This document shows, one piece after another, positions 34,054 to 43,912 of a stretch of DNA of 64,000 nucleotides (positions within the stretch are counted from its first letter, which is position 1; every line of letters starts with the position of its first letter). The notes below the pieces were generated by a model. The model was not told the DNA's origin. It ran no database searches and was given only the letters and a program-made list of their open reading frames with translations. This DNA is from Marsupella aquatica (taxonomy: Eukaryota; Marchantiophyta). Position numbers and translations under genes: made by a program. Where the stretch lies: contig OZ316891.1 of assembly GCA_973895155.1 (NCBI GenBank), forward strand, positions 2,852,001 to 2,916,000, read 5' to 3'.

Positions 34054-36336
34054 ATGCCCGTCACTCGTTCTCAAGCAGCTTACTTGAGGAGATTGACCAG
34101 CGAACGAGAAAGTGCAACCACAACAAGCTCCGACTCGTCGGGCTCGGAGGACTCACAATCGTCCCGACGTATGAACATACCCCCGGGATCTTCGGGGTCC
34201 GGTTCGACCGGCCCTGCTGCGGTTCCACCACCACCACCACCACCACCTATGGCAGCCGCTCCACCAGTGGCCCGCGCTGCTCAGGCGCCTCCACAAATAT
34301 CGCAACGATCGCGATTTCATTATCAACCTTTCAAAGGGCGTCATGGGGATGATCCGGATGAATGGTTGGATGAGTTTGAAGCCACTGCTAAAGCTAATGG
34401 GGAAGACGCCATTAAGCTAACCGTCCTCCCGGGAGTAATGCGGGGAGAAGCTCGTCCATGGTACAACTCGTTACCACCCGGGACTACCTGGGCACAATTC
34501 CAAGCTGCATTGCTGCAGGAGTTTTGTGCCATTGGATCAGAACAACGTTCTCTATTAAAGATTGGCCAGCTTCGCATGGAAAAAAAAGAGTCCCTGCGGA
34601 AGTTCATTCAGAAGTTTCAGAAACTTGCGGCCAAGATCCGGCCCAGGCCAGGAGACGCGCTCCAGCTTACATGGTTCCTTCATGGTTTGCCCACGAATAT
34701 GCAATTCTGGGTACGCCAGAATAATCCAATTTCAATGCAGGCGGCCATAGCGTGCGCCGAAACTTACCGGGAGTCCACCTATAACTCCCGGCGGAGCCAG
34801 CGAGCACGCCGTAGGAAGGGTAAGTACGAAACCTTCAGTGACAGTGACTCCGAATCGGACGACGAGAGGAAGAAGAAACGGAAGAAGAAGAAGAAACATC
34901 GTTCGACCTCGTCCAGCTCCAAGACGGAATCCAGTTCGGATTCAGCTTCAAGCATCGGATCCTCTACCTCCAGTTCATCAGGAAGTGACTTGGAGAGCGA
35001 AAGCCGGAGCAAAAAGAAGAAGAGACGAGTGAAGAAGGAGGGGAAGATTAAACCCCGGGCACGAAGAACGATACCAGATCCAAAGGCTGCCGAAGCAGAC
35101 AAGCTGAACGAAATCACGGATCGACTCAAAGCACTGTCAGTACATCTTGCGGAGAAGCCGGTGGAGAAGAAGAAGCCATCTGAGATTCGAGCCCATGCGT
35201 GGTGTTCAAAGTGCTTCCAATCCGGCCATGTGGTGCAGGAATGCCCAAGGTGGAAGAACCGAGTTCACCAAGTAGAGCTGGATGATGTTGACAACCCGGG
35301 CCCCGAATCGGAGTCCACGGAGTATTTCTTTGAGGACCCTCCTGATTCCGTGTACCAGATTTCAACGGTTGGTCCGCGTAATTTAGCGGGTAGAACTGCG
35401 TACCCCTACCCAAGTAATGGCCAGAGTTTCCAGGTTATCAGTAACCCGAGCATCCCTCCTAAGCCAGGGATTTGGCGGTCCCCGGTTTGTTACAACTGTG
35501 AAAAGCCAGGACACTTTGCGAGGGAATGCACCGAACCAAGACGTCAGGGAGATGGCCGAGGCACCCCACTATGTCAAGTTTGCAAAATGGAGGCTCATTC
35601 CACGGCCAACTGTCCGTTGGTAATCGCTGCTCGAACGAGTGCGGCTAGACCGGCCCAGGCTGGACCAGTCACGAGCGATGCAGTCGTCCAAATGATTGCT
35701 GTAGAATGGCAAGATGACAACACCGAGTGGGTGAATCTGGTGGACGTGGCGGAACACCCTAATCCATTGGATGAGGCCGAGTGCTACCGAGTGTCGACAA
35801 GGGCCGAACAGAAGGAAGAAAAGACGGAGGAGAAACGGAGGAAAAAGCAAGATACTACTCCGGTGCAGCCAGCGATAAATATACCCCCGGAAAAGGACGA
35901 TGACTACCGACGGGACAACCCGAAGCTATTTTTCCCCCGCATCGAAGAATTGGTAAAGAAACAGTTGGAGGCTTACGAAGCTCGGGAATACCAGAAGGCA
36001 ATCGATAAGGACATCAAAGCAGCCGAGACAGCCCGGCGTCAGGAGCAAGAAAAGCAAGATAAACAAGAGGAAGCCAAGCAGCAGCCAACGAAAGAAACAA
36101 AGGAGGACTATGATATTAAGGAGGACGTGAAGAGTTGCCCGGTTACAGCGACGGTGGGGCAACTGCTGCAGAACAACCCACAGTACAGACGACAACTGAG
36201 GGAGTTGCTCATGGGTCGCCGAAGGAGAAGACTACCCCGAGTTGGGAGTGCGGACTGCAACATGATATGCGAGGACCTTGGAGCGCCGACATCTCGATCG
36301 AAATTAATAACTGTACCATCAAGATGGTCCTTGTAG
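34054..36336 (+). CDS. Gypsy Gag, 760 residues, with three zinc knuckles
   Basis: The frame runs from ATG 34054, 124 bp inside the 5' LTR. A Ser/Pro-rich N-terminus with a polyproline run (residues about 60-70) precedes a retrotransposon capsid domain at about 90-225 (HYQPFKGRHGDDPDEWLDEF, ARPWYNSLPPGTTWAQF, LLQEF, ESLRKFIQKFQKLA). A long Lys/Ser-rich tract with basic runs covers about 245-345. Three CCHC knuckles are at residues 384-397 (CSKCFQSGHVVQEC), 479-492 (CYNCEKPGHFAREC) and 507-520 (CQVCKMEAHSTANC). The charged C-terminus extends to 760. It packages element RNA in virus-like particles. It overlaps pol by 202 nt, with pol in the -1 frame. Three knuckles, widely spaced, are more than the usual one or two. 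The frame is intact. Confidence 0.92.
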   Translation: MPVTRSQAAYLRRLTSERESATTTSSDSSGSEDSQSSRRMNIPPGSSGSGSTGPAAVPPPPPPPPMAAAPPVARAAQAPPQISQRSRFHYQPFKGRHGDDPDEWLDEFEATAKANGEDAIKLTVLPGVMRGEARPWYNSLPPGTTWAQFQAALLQEFCAIGSEQRSLLKIGQLRMEKKESLRKFIQKFQKLAAKIRPRPGDALQLTWFLHGLPTNMQFWVRQNNPISMQAAIACAETYRESTYNSRRSQRARRRKGKYETFSDSDSESDDERKKKRKKKKKHRSTSSSSKTESSSDSASSIGSSTSSSSGSDLESESRSKKKKRRVKKEGKIKPRARRTIPDPKAAEADKLNEITDRLKALSVHLAEKPVEKKKPSEIRAHAWCSKCFQSGHVVQECPRWKNRVHQVELDDVDNPGPESESTEYFFEDPPDSVYQISTVGPRNLAGRTAYPYPSNGQSFQVISNPSIPPKPGIWRSPVCYNCEKPGHFARECTEPRRQGDGRGTPLCQVCKMEAHSTANCPLVIAARTSAARPAQAGPVTSDAVVQMIAVEWQDDNTEWVNLVDVAEHPNPLDEAECYRVSTRAEQKEEKTEEKRRKKQDTTPVQPAINIPPEKDDDYRRDNPKLFFPRIEELVKKQLEAYEAREYQKAIDKDIKAAETARRQEQEKQDKQEEAKQQPTKETKEDYDIKEDVKSCPVTATVGQLLQNNPQYRRQLRELLMGRRRRRLPRVGSADCNMICEDLGAPTSRSKLITVPSRWSL

Positions 36337-39300
36337 ACGGAGGAGCGGGAGTCAACATCATGACTGAAGAAACGTCAGTCAAGTTAGGATACCTCACGTA
36401 TCAACCCACGGCCCGAGCTATCAGATTAGCAAACGGGGCAAGGGTCCTCCCATTAGGCACGCTCACACGAGTGCTCACTCTGGTGGGAGGGGTAGAGTTC
36501 TATCTCAACTTCTTAGTCATGAGGCCGGTTCGTCCCTCCTCTTATCCGGTTCTTCTGGGCAGGCCGTGGCTGTACGGTGGCCGTGTAGTCACGGATTGGG
36601 GAAAGAAGGAGCTACGGTTCGGGGAACCCACCATACGGGTATCCTGGGCAATGGACGATTATCAGGGAGAAACCCCACAAGGACCCGAGGAATATGATTC
36701 GGAGACCTCGGAGGAAGAGGAACTCAATATGATCGAACTCATCTCGTCCCTATCCGAGGAAGATGTCTTCGGAGTTGAAGCAACCCGAGAAACACATCTC
36801 CTAAATTACCCGAGGGCTGCCATTGAGTCCACCCCAAGTACATCTACTGTCGGGGATGAGGAAACGCACGAACAACTCGTCGAGACGGAGGACACGGCTC
36901 CAGCCAAGCAGGGAGCCGTGGCTACTCCTTCCATTTCAGAGCCTTGTAACCATGAACCAGCCCAACAACCGCCTGAGGCCGAAAACTCGAGACCGAGACA
37001 TAAAAAGCGAGTCTCATGGGATCCGTCCATTCCGCAATTGGAGGAAGTAAACCCCATCCCGAGACCAATCCCGGTCCCACCCATGTACGGAGGGGTTCGG
37101 TTAGCTGAGCTTGACGCGAGCCTGGACCCGAGTCTGCGAAACCAGGTTGAAGTCATCAGGAAGGAGCACTACCGGAAGTACACTATTGGGATGGACAAAT
37201 CTTTTAACCTGGGCCACGCTTTGACGGGGAAGGCTGAAAAAGCCATCCAAGCTTTGCTCAAGGAATATGAAGATGTGTTTGCATGGAGTCATCATGATTT
37301 AACAGGCGTCTCCCCCGAGTTGGGAGAACACACAATCGATCTGAACCTAGGAGCCCATGCGGTACGACAGCGACAACGTCGCATGAATCCGAGGTACTCC
37401 ATCTTAGTGAAGGAGGAAATTGATCGTCTCCTCGCCGCCGATATCATTTACCCGGTAATGGCCAGCGACTGGGTCTCTCCCATTGTCATTGTACCAAAGA
37501 AGGGAGGTACGGATGGAAAACCTAAGATTCGTATCTGTCAGGACTACCGTAAGCTGAATGACGCAACCCGAAAAGACCATTACCCATTACCATTCACGGA
37601 TATGGTTCTAGATATGGTGGCCCGAAATGAAATCTATACATTTCTTGACGGGTATTCAGGTTATAACCAAATCTGGATTCGTCTCGCGGATCAGCTCAAA
37701 ACAACGTTCACTACGGAGTGGGGAACGTTCGCATTTCGGAGGATGCCTTTTGGTCTGTGTAACGCCCCGGCTATGTTTCAGCGCCTTATGATGAATATCT
37801 TCCACGATTTCCTACGGGAATTTTTGGAGATATTTATCGATGACTTTGCCATCTTCGGAACCGTTGCCATGCACCCCGAACACCTACGACGAACGTTGCA
37901 ACGATGCTGAGATGTTAACCTCAAACTACATCCCGCCAAATGCTTCTTCGGGGTAGAGGAGGGGGTGTTACTCGGGCATCGTGTGTCCAAACGGGGCATT
38001 GAGGTGGACCAAGAGAAAGTTGCGGCCTGGATGGCGGTGGTGTTCCCCTTGGATCAAAAAGCAGTACGATCCTTCTTGGGCTGCGTAGGGTATTACCGCC
38101 GGTTCATTAAAGACTTTGCTAAAATTGCGTTGCCCTTAACTGAGATGATGAAGAAGGACGCAGCGGTCGAGGAAACACCCCGGAGATGGATTGCTTTTGA
38201 GGAACTCCGTAAACGACTCACCACCGCGCCTATCATGGTCACCCCAGACTGGAATAAGGAGTTCCACGTGTATGTCGATGTGTCAGAGTTCTGTATCGGA
38301 TCCGTACTTAGTCAGCTAGATGAGGATGGACGTGATCACCCCATCTATTTCGCTAGCCGTCAACTATTTGCAGCCGAAAAGAATTATTCCCCCACTGATC
38401 GAGAAGCTTTGGGAATAATCTACTCGTGTAAAAAGTTCCGACACTATCTGCTAGGCTACAAGGTCATTTTCCACACGGATCATGATAGCCTGAAGTACAT
38501 GGTCAACAAAGCGGATGTGACAGGACGGATAGCCCGGTGGGTGCTACTTCTCCAGGAATTTAATTACGAAGTTCGGGTTCGGCCAGGAAGGGTACACCTC
38601 AATGCCGATTTCTTTTCACGACTGGACGGCGTACCAGTCGATCAGCCAATTGATGATATTTTTCCGGATGAGGAGTTGTTCCACGTAGGGGAAGGGACAC
38701 CAACGTGGTACGGCTCAATAATCACCTTCCTTTTAACGGGCCGCATCCCTGACGGCATCAATCAGGAGGCCGCCGCTGTGTTTTTACGGAAAGCCGGGCC
38801 TTACGTCATGATACAGGGTCACCTACATAAGGAAGGTATTAACGGAAAGTTACGACGCTGCTTAGAGTATAAGGAGACACTTATCGTGATACGGGCCTTG
38901 CATGAAGAAGAAGCTGGAGGCCATTTCGCGGCAGTTACGACAGCCCGAAAGATTCTGGACTCGGGGTATTGGTGGCCTACGTTGCATCGGGATGTACAGC
39001 GCTTCATTAAGGGCTGTGACTTGTGTCAGCGAGCGGGGGCCCCGAGGCGGGCTCATCATCACCCGCTCACATCTGTGCTTCCATTGGCACCATTCGAAAA
39101 ATGGGGAATTGATTATATCGGACCGTTCACTCCCGTTACCCGAAGGCGAAGGTGCAGGTACATCCTATTAGCTATTGATTACTCCACCAAATGGGTCGAA
39201 GCGCGGGCTACGGTAAAGGACGACGCCGCAACCAGTGCCAGATTCTTATACGAACAGATTTTCACCCGATTCGGACCGCCCTTAGAATTGGTAAGCGACC

Positions 39301-40046
39301 GTGGAACCCACTTCCTCAATGACACCGTAGCCCAGCTTACGGAGCGTTACCTAGTCAAGCACCGCAAGACTACCCCATATCATCCTAAAGCCAACGGGAT
39401 GGCGGAGAGAGCAAATGGTATCATTGGGAAGATCCTCAACAAAACTGTAGCTGCGCATAAAACGGATTGGGATGATAAGTTGTACGCGGCGGTGTACTCG
39501 TATAATCTAGCTTACAAAACTACTACGAGTCATAGCCCGTACTTTCTGGTGTTCGGCCAACATTCGTTGGTGCCCGTCGAATTTGAAGTGCACACTCCAC
39601 GGGTCAGCATTCGGGATCGCTTACCTGAATCTGAAAGTCTGTCAGACCGAGCTTATCAGATTGAAGCCTTGGAAGAAGCACGGCTACTGGCAGCTCGACA
39701 CACCGTGAAGAAACAGGCAACTTCGAAGAAGCAGCACGACAAAGGACTACGGAGGGTCGACGTCGTGGCAGGCGATCTAGTCCTTCTGTACGATAGTAGG
39801 TACATGCAGTTTCCAGGGAAGCTGCATACCCGGTGGTTGGGGCCCTTCCTTGTCAATCAGATCTACCGAAACGGATCTTTGGAGCTTGCGACGTATGCCG
39901 GCGATTTACTCCCCATGCGAATCAGCTACGATCGTGTAAAAAAGTACCACCATCAAGATGACGACGCCGATAGCGATGTTCGCGAGGACGCTTCACAATT
40001 AAGCAGGGAGCTATGTGACGCCGCCGGTATGGCGGTTAATGAGTGA
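36135..40046 (+). pseudogene. Gypsy Pol (protease, RT, RNase H, integrase), -1 frame, one in-frame TGA
   Basis: Open from 36135 in the -1 frame relative to gag, with TGA at 37908-37910, then open in the same frame to 40046. The protease has LVDGGAGVNIM (Asp at residue 68) and YPVLLGRPWL. RT has PKIRICQDYRKLND, FLDGYSGYNQI, RMPFGLCNAPAMFQRLM and FIDD at 567-570, Phe replacing the usual Tyr. RNase H has VYVDVSEFCIGSVLSQ, DREALGIIYSCKKFRHYL and HTDHDSLKYM. Integrase has an HHCC zinc site (CDLCQRAG), first Asp in GIDYIGPF, second in SDRGTHF and Glu in MAERANGI, then a C-terminal domain (HTRWLGPFLV). The TGA falls between RT LQRC and DVNLKLHPAKCFF, where related elements carry a charged residue, so CGA to TGA is likely. 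The last ten codons lie inside the 3' LTR. Confidence 0.92.
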
Positions 40047-40371
40047 TTCAGTCTAACTGCGCTCGGCACGCGCGTTAGGTGGGTCTTAGGCCGCTATTAT
40101 TAGCCTAACGATAGTATTTAGGTAATCATTAGGGGTAGGACATCATTAGGCAATAAGGGGGACTTCAGGTTCGGGCTGGCGGCGGGTCGCTATTCGCACA
40201 CCCGGGTTATGAGCATGGAGGGGCCCCTCCCTCGGGTCCGTATAACGAACTTAAGGAAGCGGCCACTGACGCACGCTGACTCAGACCGGCGGAGTGGCCG
40301 GTACACCACAAGCGTGAGCAGTTTAACCTATGGGCGTCGAGGAGACGTCGGGGATCGACAAGCCCTCAAAG

Positions 40372-40378
40372 TATAAAA
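40372..40378 (+). promoter_or_regulatory. TATA box of 3' LTR
   Basis: tataaaa at the same place as in the 5' LTR. It could drive a transcript of the LTR protein frame alone, reading out into the remaining exons of the CACTA-2 TnpA-like gene. Confidence 0.55.
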
Positions 40379-40479
40379 GGGGAGCCAACCCTTTGTAGTG
40401 CACCAGTCCATCAGTCTGCGCGCCAGCTTCGACCCCAGCTCTCTCGTTCTCTCTAGGTCGCCACTACTATCTCCTCTGA

Positions 40480-43116
40480 ATGTCGCACACGATCCTCTCC
40501 AGCTCGGCCATTCGATTCTGGACGCAGTTCCTATCTACCGGAAGGCACTTGGCCGATTCATTGAAACACGCCAACCCGCGCCGATACGAGATCGAACGCG
40601 AATACGAGAGAGCCATCCGCCTAGCAGGACGACACCACTACGTCCTTAACTTTGACTACCCGTCTCAGAGCGAGCTTTACCGACCAACTGAGGTATCTGG
40701 GTACTTCTTTGACGGAGACAAATATATCGGGTTCTGGGAAGAATTGCTTCGGCTTCCGGACGAGGTCTTCAATATCCCGGGTACAATCGACCTGCAGCGA
40801 CATCACTTCGACCACATCCCTGCCCAGGTTCGGGCAGTCATTAACGGCGAGTCCAGTACCAACCGTTCGACAAGGGCGTCCGCACTCGCTTCGGAGAACT
40901 TCTACCAGCACCTACAGAGCTTCATGGGAACTCGGCCATCAACCAACATGACCAACTCAGCCGGACCCGTACCCGTACCCGTGCCCATGCAACCTCAGCT
41001 TCAGCTTCAGCCTCAGCCGCAGCCTAGCCAAACCCCACCACCTATCACCCAGCCAGCACAGGTACGCTCCGTCATCAACGCTGTGGATCTTAGCGATGAC
41101 GACGAGGCTACCCCACCCTTGACCAGGCGGCCCAGAGGAACAAGCGCTCGGGGGGCCGACACTATATCGTCCCCACCCCCTGCTCTGACCCCAGGAGCGG
41201 CCCCAGCAGACAACATGGTGACCGTGGCCGCCCCGGGCCCGTTACCAACCGCAGTGGCACTCCCCAGGCCCGATCGGGAGGATGGGGAAGTATCACCTTC
41301 CCCGAGTCAGTCACGGGGAAAGAAGAGGAAGGAATCCGCCAGTGCATCCGGGTTACCGTTGGCCACGGTAGCCGTAGCCAAGGTAACGATGCATCGCATG
41401 GGGGAAAACGTTCACAGCAACATCCTCCATCCCAAGCATGCGGTGTACCTGAAGACTCAGGGATTTGAGCACCTCGCCTCTCTCCCCTGGAACACTTGCA
41501 GGTACTACGGGGAGGACATGACAGAATTCGTCAAGAATTATGACGACGTACGTCAACAGACTCGGCTGCGGGGAAGGAATATGTCCCTCACAGAAGAACG
41601 GCTCAAGATGATCTTCGGGTTACCCGAAGGTGACCATCGAGTCGAATCACGGGCTCCCGGGGGCAAGGGGGCCAAGTACCAATCTTCAAGTTTTCCCTCA
41701 GAGGGATCAGTAGACAACGGGTTCGTGATGAGGACCTGCCTCATGCCCGAGATAGCTGAGCGGCTGGAGTTCCAGAGGTACGCTCTCCACATGATGGAAC
41801 CCCGGGGGGAGATCTCCGCCGCCCAGGTCATCCAGGTCGAGAACTATCGACCTAGGAAGTGGGCGTCGTACTTCGCTAAGAAATTCCATGAAGAGATGGA
41901 GCGGCGAAGGAAGACGCTGTACATTGGCGGGAAGGCGTATTTCGCTAGCCACATCGAAATCATTCTTGAGTGGTACGCCCGGTTTGATCGACGAACCCTT
42001 CCCCGCATCAACGTTACAAAGCTGGTCCCAGCTAGGTGGGTTTTTCCGGCATTGGAGAGACGGCCCCAACCCGAGGCCCGAAGTCCAGTGGACACGCCAG
42101 CTTCACCCACCCCACCTCCACAAATAGCTGTAATCGTAACCGAGGAGGCGCCGGAGGGGTCGGTCGTCGCAACCGTTGATGCGACCCAACTAGCTGGGCT
42201 AAGTACAGAAGTTGGTACGGCAGAGGTCTTACCCAAACCCGGGTCTCCCAAGGACCCGCCGGTGGCAATTCCGGAGAACCGGACATCGCTGCAGGAGGAT
42301 ACTCCGGCCCCTTCCAACGTTATGTCCCCAGGGCTGGACGTCACTGCCCCGGCCCCTGCGCGTGTTGATGTCTGCCCATGCCCAAATCCGGACAGGCACA
42401 ACTTGGACCACCCTGAACTCTTCGTACAGGGTACGTTTCTGAACGGGCTGCTGGGAGATTTCTCTCATCAAATTGCCCGGGATACCGGGGAGTTCATGGC
42501 TCGGAAGGTAGCCTGTTTCTTCAATCAGGAGTTGGTTGCCGCCGTAAAGGCAGGGCGGGCCCAGTCGGAGGCCCTTCAGAGGATAGAGCGGTACCGGGTG
42601 GAGTCCGTGTACCTAAAGAACGAAGTGGCGGCTCAAGAGGCTGAGCTTCTGCAACTACGACCCAAGGTTGCAGCCGCCGATGAGTTGTTAGCAAAGGCGT
42701 ACGCTCTTACCGCCCTAGCCGAACAGGCCAAAGCTAGGAACGAGGCCGAGATTACACGACTCCGGAACCAGATTGACAGTTTGAAGAAACAAGCTGTCAC
42801 CTGGCAGAAAGACCTGGAGGAGGCCGAGGAGCGAGCCCAGCGGGACGCGACGGAGATAGCCACGCTGCAGGCCGAGATGGCGCGGCTCCAAACCGAGGCC
42901 GAGAAGCAGGACCAGCTGGCGAGTAAACTGGCGAGCGACGCCCAGCAGCTGGAGGAGGCATGTCAGGAGGCAGCAGAGGAGATGGACGCGGCGAGGCGAG
43001 AGAACGAATCTCTGCTGGACCAGGTCCAGCTCCTCAAAGCGGACAATGACAGGCTTCGAAGGCAGCGGGATGGCCGTTCCCATTCGGGCGGCTCTGGCAA
43101 GCGTGTCAGGCATTAG
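40480..43116 (+). CDS. LTR-encoded protein, 878 residues, unknown function (3' LTR copy)
   Basis: The second copy of the frame described at 30389-33031, also fully open. It is two residues shorter in the VP repeat and differs at about 15 residues. By hand count within the frame I find about 14 replacement and 6 silent base differences, close to the neutral ratio expected for changes since insertion. Selection on the protein therefore cannot be judged from this pair. It has its own TATA box 108 bp upstream. The coiled-coil C-terminus (heptads from about residue 690) and basic tail are intact. Confidence 0.8.
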   Translation: MSHTILSSSAIRFWTQFLSTGRHLADSLKHANPRRYEIEREYERAIRLAGRHHYVLNFDYPSQSELYRPTEVSGYFFDGDKYIGFWEELLRLPDEVFNIPGTIDLQRHHFDHIPAQVRAVINGESSTNRSTRASALASENFYQHLQSFMGTRPSTNMTNSAGPVPVPVPMQPQLQLQPQPQPSQTPPPITQPAQVRSVINAVDLSDDDEATPPLTRRPRGTSARGADTISSPPPALTPGAAPADNMVTVAAPGPLPTAVALPRPDREDGEVSPSPSQSRGKKRKESASASGLPLATVAVAKVTMHRMGENVHSNILHPKHAVYLKTQGFEHLASLPWNTCRYYGEDMTEFVKNYDDVRQQTRLRGRNMSLTEERLKMIFGLPEGDHRVESRAPGGKGAKYQSSSFPSEGSVDNGFVMRTCLMPEIAERLEFQRYALHMMEPRGEISAAQVIQVENYRPRKWASYFAKKFHEEMERRRKTLYIGGKAYFASHIEIILEWYARFDRRTLPRINVTKLVPARWVFPALERRPQPEARSPVDTPASPTPPPQIAVIVTEEAPEGSVVATVDATQLAGLSTEVGTAEVLPKPGSPKDPPVAIPENRTSLQEDTPAPSNVMSPGLDVTAPAPARVDVCPCPNPDRHNLDHPELFVQGTFLNGLLGDFSHQIARDTGEFMARKVACFFNQELVAAVKAGRAQSEALQRIERYRVESVYLKNEVAAQEAELLQLRPKVAAADELLAKAYALTALAEQAKARNEAEITRLRNQIDSLKKQAVTWQKDLEEAEERAQRDATEIATLQAEMARLQTEAEKQDQLASKLASDAQQLEEACQEAAEEMDAARRENESLLDQVQLLKADNDRLRRQRDGRSHSGGSGKRVRH

Positions 43117-43501
43117 CGGCGGAGTAGGAATAGATTAGGATTAGGATTGGCTTAGTCAGGCTCTTGGGACAGGCACCTGCCTTAGGTACGGCAGCGCTGC
43201 CCTGCTGTCCAGCCTGCGTAGATTAGGATCTTCTAATAAGACATAGCCGTTTTCCGGCCTGACTGTCAGCTTAGTTAGGACCTTGGTCAGCGAATCTTCG
43301 GCGGGAGGACACCCCGTTCCTTGGCTCTTAGTATTTAGTGCACCCCTTGGTAGAGGCAGGGGGGTTTTTAGTTTCAGAGTCGGACATCCGCGGGACATGC
43401 GGGGAGTCCCGACCTCTGGGAATGACAGAGTACCAAGGGGAGGGGGTAGGACTAAGCTTGCCGGGCGAGTGCGGAGCCGGGCTCCGTTGTAGTGTGCACC
43501 C

Positions 43502-43912
43502 TTGGCCTTGAACATGTGCATTCCAGGGCTGTCGTGTCAACTAAGTGTATGCATATGTTCCCTTTGTAGTAAAAATCCTTTCCCATCATTTTTCCTTCGT
43601 GTAAATCGAGATTGTATGCATGTGTGCGCATATGTGTGTGGGTTTCTCGTATATGGGTGGCAGCGCCGGGCCGAACGCACTACCCGAGACGTGCACAGGG
43701 TGCAGCCTGCGGGTAAGTGGTTGCGAGCACGGGTTGAGGACCTGTATCATCGAATCCGGATCGAAGGCGGACAGCACGAAGGCTTAGAAGCCCTTAAGCC
43801 GGGGTCGATCCTGCTATCGACTAGGGTACGTTCCGGCGGCGGAACACAAACCATACCTAGGAGGTGTCCGTATTTAGCAGTATGCGCACTTAGCGCTAGT
43901 TTACGAGAATAA
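43502..43912 (+). CDS. Small LTR reading frame of 136 codons, doubtful (3' copy)
   Basis: Same as 33418-33828, with three residue differences. Low confidence that it is translated. Confidence 0.2.
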   Translation: MALNMCIPGLSCQLSVCICSLCSKNPFPSFFLRVNRDCMHVCAYVCGFLVYGWQRRAERTTRDVHRVQPAGKWLRARVEDLYHRIRIEGGQHEGLEALKPGSILLSTRVRSGGGTQTIPRRCPYLAVCALSASLRE

